NCBI RefSeq assembly: GCF_963675165.1
Contig: NC_087389.1
Location: forward strand, 654,001-718,000
Direction of reading: 5' to 3'
Length of the DNA stretch: 64,000 bases
Source of the DNA: Halichondria panicea
Taxonomy: Eukaryota; Porifera; Demospongiae; Suberitida; Halichondriidae
Shown: positions 33,680 through 43,142 of the stretch, in pieces
How positions within the stretch are numbered: the first letter of the stretch is position 1
How the letters are laid out: each line of letters begins with the position of its first letter
Program-made: the position numbers and the translations under genes
Notes under the pieces: generated by a model
The model's input: the letters and a program-made list of their open reading frames with translations, nothing else
What the model was told of the DNA's origin: nothing
Databases searched by the model: none

Positions 33680-34945
33680 ATGAGCCAATTGGAAACTCTG
33701 TGGATTATAAACGCTACGAGCAAAAACCTGAAGTTGACTGGAGTTCATAGCACTCTCATGAACCAATGGAGCTTTACTGACATTCAAGCACAAAGCCAGA
33801 GTAACTTTGCGATTGAATTTAAACAGAGCGGCTCAGGGGCTAAAGCCGATGTTACGTTCCAACTGGAAGGTACAAACACTCGTTTCCAACTCCAAGCCTC
33901 AGATGCAACTGGTAAACAGCTCCAAGTAGACTGGAGCAGCACGGACCCACGTCAATACACTGTCTTCCCTCCTTTCATCACCGGCGCTACAGCAGCGAGG
34001 GTTCGTTGGGTGCAAAACGGAACTGCTTGTGTCCTGATACAAGACAAGCCGGCTCTCCTACCCTCTCCATCACAACTCAGCAATCTGGGTACGCAATGGA
34101 TGGAGCACTATTCTGACGTCATCCACAACCTGACCTTGACTGAGATGTGCATACCAGGCACTCACGATTCCGGAACCTATCAACCTGATTTCGTACTCGG
34201 ACGAGAATGGATTCGAACGCAAAGTCTCAGCCTTCGAAATCAACTCAACTTGGGAATTCGATCTCTGGACCTTCGCATTGGACAGAACAAACCCGGTGAT
34301 TACATCATCACTCACGATACCTGGAAGACTAAGTATTCCCTCAGTCAAGCTCTAACGGAAGTGGTAGATTTTATCAAGGCCACAAAAGTGGAAATCGTAA
34401 TTCTGGATTTTCATCGCTTCAACATATTAAACAAAGGATCAAGTTTCGATTTCGACCAACTCAAAGCTCAAGTCAAGTCCACACTCGGAGGTTACTTTGT
34501 TCCAGCTCCTGAAGGAGTTGGTAAGACACTGTTTGAGTTGTGGCACCGTCCAAATGCTGCTCAAGAACGGATTATTATCACATGGAATGATGATGGCTCT
34601 ATTGACCGCAGCTACATGTGGCCGGGGGTAGACCAACACTGGTACTCCACGGCCGATAGTCAAGACAAGCTGTTCAATTTCCTCTCAGCTGATTTTACTA
34701 ATCCTCCCCCGAGGAATAAAATGTGGGCCTCGTGTGTGTTCAGAACTGCAAGCGTCTTTCAAACACCATTTGTGAATGCCAAAGACCTTAGAGGAAAAGT
34801 CGATAGCTGGTTTTACGGCTGTGCTGATTGGTCGCTAAAAGCTAACATACTTATGACAGACTTTTGTCCCGATTACAACAATGTCATACATGCTGCTATC
34901 TGTGCATCTCTACTGAACGGCAACAAGAAACAATCTCTTCATTAA
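33680..34945 (+). CDS. Intronless PI-PLC X-domain protein (bacterial-type phosphatidylinositol phospholipase C-like)
   Basis: Single exon, 421 aa; the ATG at 33680 is the first in frame (the open frame runs upstream to 33632 without ATG). The X domain covers about residues 150-420. The two catalytic histidines are visible in PGTHDSGTY and ITHDTW. A conserved acidic strand is VEIVILDFHRF. It has no Y or C2 domain, so it belongs with PLCXD or bacterial PI-PLC enzymes, not the Ca-dependent eukaryotic PLCs. The first 145 residues are beta-rich with no signal peptide and were not recognised. Every other long gene here except this one is split by introns. A retrocopy or a transferred gene is possible, but base composition is not obviously different. 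Confidence 0.85.
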   Translation: MSQLETLWIINATSKNLKLTGVHSTLMNQWSFTDIQAQSQSNFAIEFKQSGSGAKADVTFQLEGTNTRFQLQASDATGKQLQVDWSSTDPRQYTVFPPFITGATAARVRWVQNGTACVLIQDKPALLPSPSQLSNLGTQWMEHYSDVIHNLTLTEMCIPGTHDSGTYQPDFVLGREWIRTQSLSLRNQLNLGIRSLDLRIGQNKPGDYIITHDTWKTKYSLSQALTEVVDFIKATKVEIVILDFHRFNILNKGSSFDFDQLKAQVKSTLGGYFVPAPEGVGKTLFELWHRPNAAQERIIITWNDDGSIDRSYMWPGVDQHWYSTADSQDKLFNFLSADFTNPPPRNKMWASCVFRTASVFQTPFVNAKDLRGKVDSWFYGCADWSLKANILMTDFCPDYNNVIHAAICASLLNGNKKQSLH

Positions 34946-35105
34946 TTTTGAATTCTCTTTGCACGTTAATTTCACTGCACGTTAATTCCACTCCCACGTT
35001 ATTAGTATTCGAAACAGTTTTCATAACATCATAAAAATATTTGTTTAAAACATGTTGTTTTGCTGTAAAAAGCATAATTATGTCATAAAATACACACATT
35101 TCTGA

Positions 35106-37696
35106 TTACATTTGTTCGAATGGTTCGATTGCTAACAGTGCGAGTCCATTGTGAAGTACTTGCTTGATAGCCATCAGTAGATACAGCCTGGCATGAATCA
35201 GTGGCAGCAGGTGGGGCTCTGGGGGCTAAAATAGCAGAGAGCTCAAGATACACTTAATTATTGTGGGGAAGAAAGGGAGACATGCAGACAGTGGGGGATA
35301 GATTACGATTGATAGTGACTCACCATTAAGACCTTAGTCCTACTGTAGTAAGAGCTAAACGCATGGCTGAATCTTGTCAGAAACTGGCAGATCTGAAAGC
35401 AAACAGACCGACATAATCAGAGTGATGATATAGCGTGGGTAATAACCTTCTTCAGACCAAGAGTAATGTGTACGCCGACTCCCTTCTTTGCTATCTTTGC
35501 TGCCTCCTTCAAGAGTAGTGGATACTGTAGCACATAGTGAAACAGCAATTGCCACTCCTCCTATAGCGGAGAGACTTGTATGAAGCTAATGTGATGCGTG
35601 ACATCACAGAAATACCTCTTCTTTGAGGAGAGAGAAGTCCACTGTCTCCACACTTGGTAGGAGAGGATACACACCTAGTGTATAATGTGAAAGTACAGGC
35701 ACAAAATAGTTATGACTGCATATACACATCAAAGAAATTATTCGCAAGGTGAATGCAAAACAACAATTAACCTTTGATACTAATAATATCACATGAAAGG
35801 CCTCTAAACACGCAAATCAGTAATTAAGGCCAATTTTCTATTCTGTGTAAAGAAGCATAATTATCTCACCATGTTGAGAGGCTAGTCTATGGCGGTTGAG
35901 AAGAGCAGCCACACGAGCGTAGTTATACAGCACAAACGCTCCATCAAACCTCACGTCATCATCACAGCTGACGGACACTTCAGGAGCATCAATCTTCACC
36001 TGCACACATAAAGGAGTCGAATATCACACGGAACTAAAATGGGTGCCTACATATGTGGTCGGGTCTTGAGAAAGCAACTCAAACTTGATGACAGCCTCGG
36101 TCATACGATTCACTAATAGTTGCAGCTGGTCACCTGTGCGGTAAAATGTCCAAGAGTATAATTATAATGATTTAAAAACATTAGTATTACCTTTCAGTGT
36201 GTCACTGTATTTGACAGTGAAAGCACTTGTCATTTGCTCTTGTCTGATTCTATTGATGTTTGTACAAAATGGTTTGTTTATGACATTTGGCCAATACAAG
36301 TTGAGTAACAAGTCCATTATACACACACACACACACACGCATACATTACCTTAATAGCTCTGAGAGTGAGTAGTTGACTGTTGATCCAGGACAATTCAAA
36401 ACATCCACAGCAGATGTTAGAGCAATATGCTACAGACAAAACCAAACTATAAAACAAATTGAAACAATAGCTTATAATACAAATTCACATTCATGTTGAG
36501 CACCCACCTGCTGTTGCATGGAGGACTTAGATTTTGAGTTGAATATGTCCACTAGTACCATGGCCTGCTGTGCCTGGTAGCTCCGCTGTTGCTGGGCAAC
36601 ATGAATGATCATGTGATCCTTGGAACAGCGGGTACATATGTCATGTGCTAGTGAAGCCGCTGGTGTTAGCTGCCCTGACACAGTAGTCACTGCATAGGAA
36701 GCATGTACTCTTAACAATACACAATAAACACCAACTACCTTGTACACTGTTTAAATTCTTCTCATAGCCACCTTTCCCTGGAAATAATGAGAGTTCACTA
36801 AAAAATGGAACTGCATTAATTTTATTGTGTACCTATACACCTTTACCTATGAGTTTCTGATCAATGGCAAAACTTTTGACATCAATTTGTAGAATGCTGT
36901 GAACAGTGGAGGTAGGGTTAGTGAAAGGGTGAGGGATTGGAGGGTCAGTGAGGGGTTGAAGTGAAGTGATAAAGTCAGCTGCTGTGATATCACGGTGGAC
37001 CCCTCTCTTTTGTTTTGTGGAAAAGAATGAACTGAACAAATTTCTTACAGAGCTGGGTAGTTGAGAGAATGGAAGGTCCTGAGTGATATTGTGTGTGTGT
37101 AAACATTGGTAATGTACTTCAAAGGCACTCACTGAAAGATAAACATCGACTGATTTTCCTATCGATTTCAAAACATTCCGTAGCAACCCAACTGTCAACA
37201 GTGATCTTGATTCACTAACACTAATGTGTGTTATATCCGCACCATTACAAAGCACATGAGGTACTAAAGTGATACAGTGGCTTTCATCTGATTGCACGTT
37301 GTTGTCTTTACTGCTTATAACTTGGCAAATCATTGTCTTGAAAACAAACGAACGGTTGAGTCGGATAAATAAATGTTGCTTTTGGTTGAGGGTGAATTCC
37401 GAGAAGAAATGTTCAGGATAACCACACCCATCCAGGCTTTTATTCAACGCCACCACTGCCCCTTCCTGCAAGAAAATGGCCAAAAAATTGTATCATACCC
37501 ACACTTTTTAGTAGTATCGTACCTTCTGTTCAGTAGCTCTCAGGAAAGATTTTGCAATCTCTTTGGGGAACAGTAGCTCACCATTCCTTGTATTGTTGCT
37601 GCAGATGAGTGCTGGGGCTTCTCCAGGTGGACAGGGAACCATCTCCCTAAGCTTCAGGCTATAGAGTGTTTGCCATGCTTCTAGAACACTGTCCAT
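35106..37696 (-). CDS. DALRD3: DALRD3, DALR anticodon-binding domain protein (12 exons)
   Basis: Exons from the 5' end: 37696-37523, 37465-36847, 36777-36739, 36689-36508, 36429-36350, 36249-36191, 36133-36051, 35999-35870, 35674-35616, 35560-35447, 35392-35333, 35225-35106. Phases close to 572 aa; human DALRD3 is about 543. The C-terminal DALR part is diagnostic: FVLYNYARVAALL, VYPLLPSVETVDFSLL, EEWQLLFHYVLQYP and FSSYYSR. The last exon gives HARLYLLMAIKQVLHNGLA. The protein derives from the anticodon-binding half of arginyl-tRNA synthetase and in mammals binds certain arginine tRNAs to help their 3-methylcytidine modification. The N-terminal 300 residues are poorly conserved, as is normal for this family. 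Confidence 0.93.
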
Positions 37697-37967
37697 TTTG
37701 TCTGGTTCTGCGCATGTGCAATTTTTCTGCGCAAGAACAATAAAACTATCTACAAGATATTTTATGATCAGTTCCTGCTGCTACAAGTTTGTAACAAGTC
37801 AAGAAGCATGATTGATCATAACTGTGAGCTACTAGTGCATATCTATACTGTGATCTAGCAACGTCTAGATCTATAGCTATAATAAAGCTATAGCTATATA
37901 AAGGACTAGACTGAAATTGGAACTATTGCATCTCATATCATCACTGTTAATGTTATTGTTCTTACAG
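37697..37967 (+). promoter_or_regulatory. Divergent promoter and unresolved first exon of the 37968 gene
   Basis: DALRD3 starts leftward at 37696. For the rightward gene a TATA box (TATATAAAG, 37896-37904) is visible. No in-frame ATG joins directly to the exon at 37968, so a first exon with the signal peptide must be here or the start is missed. The ATG at 37950 opens a short frame that stops after 21 codons. Confidence 0.5.
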
Positions 37968-38989
37968 GTGGAGTATTTAGTGTTAACTTCTCTCTTAGTA
38001 CATCACCAACAATAGATTATGACTGTGTAAAAGTGCTAGCGCTAACAGTTGGAGGAACTGCAGTACCCCTCTTGATTGTCATAGTCTGTCTTCTCTGTCT
38101 TCTGTGTTTTATGTGCAGAAAATTCAGGTAATGCTTGTAAGTGTCTAGCTACATTTTAATAAATTTGGTTACTAAAAATCCCCACAGGAAGAGAACAGGA
38201 TCTCTTCGTATTTCCAAGGTGGAAGAAAATGATAGTGAAATAGCCACAGTACGTATAGGTAAGCCAACACTGCATTCCAAAAGCTTATTAGTACACATTT
38301 TCATATTATAATTATAGGAGATAATCATCATCCAGTTGAAGTTCAATTAAAGGAAATAGGTTATGCAGGAGACGAAGATCCAACAGGTATGTGTAGTTAC
38401 TAACAGTTGTTGTCATGATCACTATACCAATGCAGATCTTCTATACGATTCAATCGTTGAAGTGAAGAGAGTTCCTATTACTACGGTAGTCAACGATGTA
38501 GCACCACCAAATATGGAGTCTACAGCACCTCAACAGTACGAAGAATTCAGGAGCAAAGATGACAAACTACCACTGTACGCCACTCCTGATAGAAGTTTTA
38601 AAATGGCTAAAGATAGCAGTGCTGATAAGCGCATCTCAATGCCTTCAATGCTAGACCAACACTCATCACCATTTGAAGATAAAAACAACTCTGATGCTAA
38701 TCGATATAGCTTGAATCTTTTGTCAGATGGCATGGCATTGTACAGCAGTATTGCGGATATCACAGTCCCGCCTTTACCACCGCCCCTTGCCACAGAAGAT
38801 ATTGATCCATTGGGAACTAGAGCACCAGAACAAAACACAGAAACTATGCAGCAAAACAAAGAAAAAGTCGGTAGCATTGATGCAACGGACGACATAGATC
38901 TTCCCTTCTATTCAAATGTAACGCTCAAACAACGGGAGGCTGAGGAAGTGGTGGAAATACAGCAAGAGTTGTATGTTAATATTAAATAG
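37968..38989 (+). CDS. Receptor-like membrane protein with cytoplasmic tyrosine motifs (5' end unresolved)
   Basis: Exons 37968-38127, 38188-38258, 38318-38386, 38436-38989, all phases joining; the first exon is not identified. A short outer part (with NFS) precedes one membrane helix (VGGTAVPLLIVIVCLLCLLC) followed by CRKFR, a stop-transfer signal. The cytoplasmic tail has about 250 residues. It includes LLYDSI, which fits an ITIM pattern (L-x-Y-x-x-I). It also includes YSNV and YVNI, both fitting pY-x-N sites of GRB2-type SH2 domains, plus a proline run VPPLPPPLA. The tail looks like a signalling docking tail. No ectodomain family was recognised. The neighbouring gene at 39297 has the same plan, so the two may be distant paralogs. 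Confidence 0.75.
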
Positions 38990-39296
38990 TACAGTCTGTG
39001 TACACAGCATAGGTTTATATGTACTCCTTTTTGTGATGATAAAATAAACAGCCATTTGTTATTTTAGCATAAACATAAATCAAACTTCAACACTTTTATT
39101 ATAGCTATTATTTGTAGACAAGTAGGTGTCTATTACATAACAGCACCAGCACATGTTTTCCTTTTGTGAATTTCTCTATTAAATACAATTACTGTAATTT
39201 TTGGGAGAAATCCTTATCACAAACAGAATATTGTGTATAAAGTTGCGTACAAAGAGCTCTAGTGTCATTCCGTGCAGTTGATTCCCTAGTGATATA

Positions 39297-41631
39297 ATGC
39301 TAGGTACTGCAGGTTGGCTGCTTGTATCAACTTTAACTGTAGTTACATGCAGTTCTAACGTGTATGCACTGAGGTATATGCTAGGAGATGCTGTGTACAA
39401 TGGTACTGCAAGTTGCTACAGTGACAATGGTATCAATACAAACAGCACCTGCTGCTGTCCTGAAGAAAGTCCAACATTTGTACAAGAAAGTAACTCCTGT
39501 GTCCAAGATGCCACTCTCCTAGATGGTAAGCGTTACTATTTATTATACCTGATTATACAAACTATATTTGTAGAATGTGACCTACAACTTGATGTGAATA
39601 TCAGCTCAAGCTCAAGCGTTGAAACTATACCGTTTGTATTTGTTCCAAGCAATACTACCAAAGAGCTCCACATTCTCCCCAACAGCGGATTCACTGTCAC
39701 CAGTGATCAGAAGGCTATAATTCGCTTTAAAAATGATTCTATGGCTTTACAATGTGACTCTATACAGAACATTAGTTTAATCTCAGGACAAAATGTTAGC
39801 CCCTCACTACAGCTAACGGACTTTAGGATAGAAAACAACTCAATACAGGTAAAATACACTCTGTATAATAATTATGCTGTACTCTTCACCATGGATACTC
39901 AGTACTTGTCTTTTGTATGTGTACAAGTACACTCTGTTATTATGAAAACACTTTCACTGTACAATCAATACAGATACTAACCCAAGAGCGATATTCTAAC
40001 GCTTTATACAGACTAGACCTAAATTGCAATTGCAACATCACAGAAGCTCGGAAATGCCTGCTGTTCAAGCTTGTTGATTCACAGCAAGAAAGCATTGACA
40101 AATACACATTTAGAGGTACTATACCCCAATAGAAATTAAGTTATTCACATCATGCATGTCTTGTATAAATCTGTATTCCCCAAAATACCCTTGCCAGTAA
40201 CAATTGCACACACTTTACAAACAAATGAAGAACTCTCTTTCAACTTAGTAAATTAATATTTTACAGATTGCTTAGTTCCGCCTACCACCACCGAGATGAC
40301 AAGTAGCGCTCCGAGTTCCACCACCCCAGTAATGCCTACTGACGAGCCGAGCATCTGGTTGAGGTACAACCGTCTTCTGATCTACGTGGTTATCGGTGGA
40401 GGCTGTGTAGTGGGCTTGATACTAGTGTTCATCATTATGCTGTGCATATTGGCTGGCTGTATAGCAAGAAGAAGGCGATATAGAGCAAGAAGAAAACAGC
40501 AACTAGAAAGAGGCACACAGTATCACATATCTAGAATGCAAGGTATGATTTTAATTACTGTGTATATATATAAATTATGCAATTATTATTAATTAATTCA
40601 ACAGGGAGACCTAGTGCACAAACTCGCAGAAATCTCTCCCACTCAATAACAAACCTCCCGGAAATTGAAAGTGAGTTATTTATTCATTCATAGCAGTATA
40701 ATAATTACGTCATAATAATGTTGTTAATTTGGTCACCAACTCAGACCATTCTCCTGAAGACACGGAGCCACAAGAGCCGCAACCTCCCACACTCGTTAAA
40801 GCAGAGGTGCCAACCATACCAAGAAGACCGGTTGAAGAAGATGATCAAGTTACATTCGGTACGTTCAAGCGTCGTCCTAAAGGCCAGAAACCAGATGAAC
40901 AGCAGTCCTCGATAGAGAAGCAGCCAACACGACCAAAGGAATTGCCACCAAAAGCAGCAACAATGCCTAACATTCCTGTACTTATACAGCCACCAAAGCC
41001 ACCATTGCAACAGATGTCTCTAACAGACACACCCACACAAGCATACTATGAAACTGTTGTTCCAGTTATTAAATCAACCCAGGCTGATGAACAAACTGAT
41101 TCTGAAGCATACGATATCTTAGACCATCAAAGAGCAGCACTAAAAGGGAGGCACTTCACCTCACCAAATTACTCCCAACTAAGCATTAGCCGCTCGAAAA
41201 GCCCCACACTGATTGACACTGGTCATTCGTACAGCCTAATAACCCCCCGAACACGGACTCCCTCCACTCCCCCACCTGTCCCTCCCCCATTGTCCCCATC
41301 TTACAACGGACTAGAACTACTGAGACCTCAGAACAGATTCTCAAAAGACATTCTAACAAGCTCGTGGTCTAAGCCATCGCACACGGACAAAGTAACTAGC
41401 CATATTACCAAACAGCCAGTTATATCTCAAGAAGATGATCTGTATGACTATCCTACGAAGAAGAAAGCTGCCCCTAAACCACAGAGAGCAAGAAAAAGGG
41501 GAGCGGTCAAAGTAACACATGATGGATCTGAAGTTATCTACGATGTGCCACCAGGCAGAAAGATATCTGACGATAATACTTCAATAGATTCGTACGTAGA
41601 TATGACACAATACACTATCACAAAACTATAA
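39297..41631 (+). CDS. Type I membrane receptor-like protein with SH2/SH3-type docking tail (6 exons)
   Basis: Exons 39297-39525, 39574-39848, 39974-40115, 40267-40542, 40605-40670, 40745-41631; 624 aa. A signal peptide (MLGTAGWLLVSTLTVVTCSS) starts a 255-residue ectodomain with many N-glycosylation sites and cysteine clusters (STCCCP, CNCNITEARKC), then a Thr/Ser/Pro stalk. One membrane helix (LIYVVIGGGCVVGLILVFII) is followed by ARRRRYRARRK. The cytoplasmic part has poly-proline stretches (STPPPVPPPLSP) suited to SH3 or WW domains. Its tyrosine sites include YDIL, YDYP and YDVP, the last resembling CRK-type SH2 ligands. No named family was recognised. It lies 307 bp downstream of the similar 37968 gene. 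Confidence 0.85.
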
Positions 41632-41647
41632 TTTAACGTCAGTCACG

Positions 41648-41755
41648 TTCCCATACACACACTTATGATTCCCATACATATAGTTGTGATTCCCATACAC
41701 ACAGTTGTGATTCCCATACACATAGTTGTGATTCTCATACACACAGTTAGTAATT
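41648..41755. repeat. 21 bp minisatellite between convergent genes
   Basis: About five copies of GATTCCCATACACACAGTTGT-like units (21 bp) lie between the stop of the 39297 gene and the end of UQCC6. Confidence 0.85.
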
Positions 41756-41877
41756 TCATACAGAAAGTGTAACTCAACCATAACTGTAATTATTGGTATC
41801 AATTGCATGTTTTCACAAACAATAAAGGGATTTTGATTATGAAACTATAATTTTATGCATGAGTACAAGGAAGTACA

Positions 41878-42121
41878 TCACCTATCTTTTGTTTTCTTTA
41901 TACTAATAAAACCAGAGGGTGAGTTCTCCTTGTCCATGGCAGGGGGGGCGTCCGGTATAACCTGTCATCAAAACAGATGAAAGGCTATTACTAATTAATG
42001 TGACTGGGCTTACCATTGAAGGTTTATAGTAGTTATGGACTACAGTAGCTCCTAGCAACATGGACCCAAGGGAAGATGCTGCAAACATCAGATAAGACGG
42101 CCACGGCAACCCAGCTGGCAT
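41878..42121 (-). CDS. UQCC6: UQCC6 (BRAWNIN), complex III assembly microprotein (2 exons)
   Basis: Coding exons 42121-42014 (36 codons) and 41961-41878; 63 aa. The start MPAGLPWPSYLMFAASS and the centre GATVVHNYYKP align well with vertebrate UQCC6/C12orf73, which begins MPAG and has AEVVHRYYRP. One membrane helix covers about residues 10-27. The family protein sits in the inner mitochondrial membrane and is needed for ubiquinol-cytochrome c reductase assembly. The ATG lies only six bases after the stop of UQCC5 and in the same frame, inside the same exon (42198-42014). The C-terminal 25 residues are divergent. Translation must rely on re-initiation, leaky scanning, a second promoter or trans-splicing; sequence alone does not decide. 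Confidence 0.88.
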
Positions 42122-42127
42122 CTCTCG

Positions 42128-42376
42128 CTAGGAGCTTCCCGAGGACTGGCCTCTTCCCTTTAACCTTCGCTCAGACTCTTTTCTTACAGCAGTATCGTCT
42201 GCCAATCAATGAACATTAATTAATACACAATTTCCCAGACTCTAGATCTACTACGTACAGAAAGTTTCTTTCCCCACTCTGACATGAATCATAAACCACT
42301 CAATGGAGGCTCCAAACACAAAGAACACAGGTAAACTTCTATACACACCAAGTCTTTTCCACAAGTTGGAGACCAT
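42128..42376 (-). CDS. UQCC5: UQCC5 (SMIM4), complex III assembly microprotein (2 exons)
   Basis: Exons 42376-42259 and 42198-42128, phase 1, 62 aa. The core LPVFFVFGASIEWFMIHVRV then GKETFYD and RKESERR is nearly the SMIM4 signature (human form: LPFFFVLGGTMEWIMIKVRVGQETFYD). One membrane helix lies at about residues 17-35, with basic flanks (LWKRLGVYR). In mammals it supports early cytochrome b assembly of complex III together with UQCC6. The stop TAG is followed by six bases and the UQCC6 ATG, so both ORFs share the 42198-42014 exon. Too short to be found by usual length cut-offs. Confidence 0.9.
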
Positions 42377-43142
42377 TTTTATTATTGGAGGCTTGTTTTT
42401 CACTTTATTGGATACAGAAATTGAGCTACGCCCCCTTTTGTTTGAAGTGATTCACTGCCCACTTTGTACAAACCACTTCCGGTGACCCAAAGTAGCGCTT
42501 GGGTTATTCATGGGGCTCCGGAGCTGGTGGTTGGGTGTCGGGAAACTGGCCCACCCCAGAGCGCTATTTTATCCGGAGTTCTGTAACTGACACACTTATG
42601 CTACCCTAAAAAGTAGTACTTATGCTACCCTAAAAAGTAGTACTTATGCTGCCCTCAAAAGCAGTACTTATGCTACCCTAAAAAGTAGTACTTATGCTGC
42701 CCTCAAAAGCAGTACTTATGCTACCCTAAAAAGTAGTACTTTCAGGGCTTACCCCCTAGGTGGTACTGGCCAGACCGCTTTTTTTTTTACATGTGGCAGT
42801 GTCGGAGGGCCTAGGGCAGGGTGAAGTGGGCCCCTAGCTGTACTGTGCAGAATCTAGTGTGACGGATCAAATGTGTCACCATAATTACTTGTGTCACCAT
42901 AATTACAATAGGTATACTATTGACCTCGGACACACATGTTTCTGAGGCAAAACCTTATTTTTATAAACCAAATTATAATTATACAATAACAGTGAAAAAC
43001 AGTTCAGTTTTGATATAAGCTGTTGACATGATGTATATAGTTAGTAATGATGAATTTGACATAAAAATGAACTGAACAATCACACGACGTTACAATAATT
43101 ATTACAAATTGAATATTAATTAATGAAATAATTGATATGTGT
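42377..43142. other. Intergenic stretch between UQCC5 and GRIP with minisatellite
   Basis: It holds the UQCC5 promoter side, the minisatellite at 42594-42737 and the 3' region of GRIP. Flanking the minisatellite are inverted phrases around AAAGTAGCGCT (42490) and AGCGCTATTTT (42561). No further gene was seen. Confidence 0.6.
42594..42737. repeat. Six-copy 24 bp minisatellite with hairpin-forming units
   Basis: The 24 bp unit occurs in two versions: ACTTATGCTACCCTAAAAAG followed by TAGT, and the same with CTGCCCTCAAAAGCAG. The order is type 1, 1, 2, 1, 2, 1. Both versions keep a CTAC/GTAG or CTGC/GCAG stem. Confidence 0.95.

Noticed and set aside
37950-38016. ATG at 37950 as the start of the 37968 receptor gene
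   Set aside because: Its frame stops after 21 codons and is not the frame of the membrane helix; a real first exon is still missing.
42303-42485. 60-residue + strand ORF beginning MEAPNTKNTG
   Set aside because: It is the antisense of UQCC5 exon 1 and its upstream region; the minus strand has the recognised protein.
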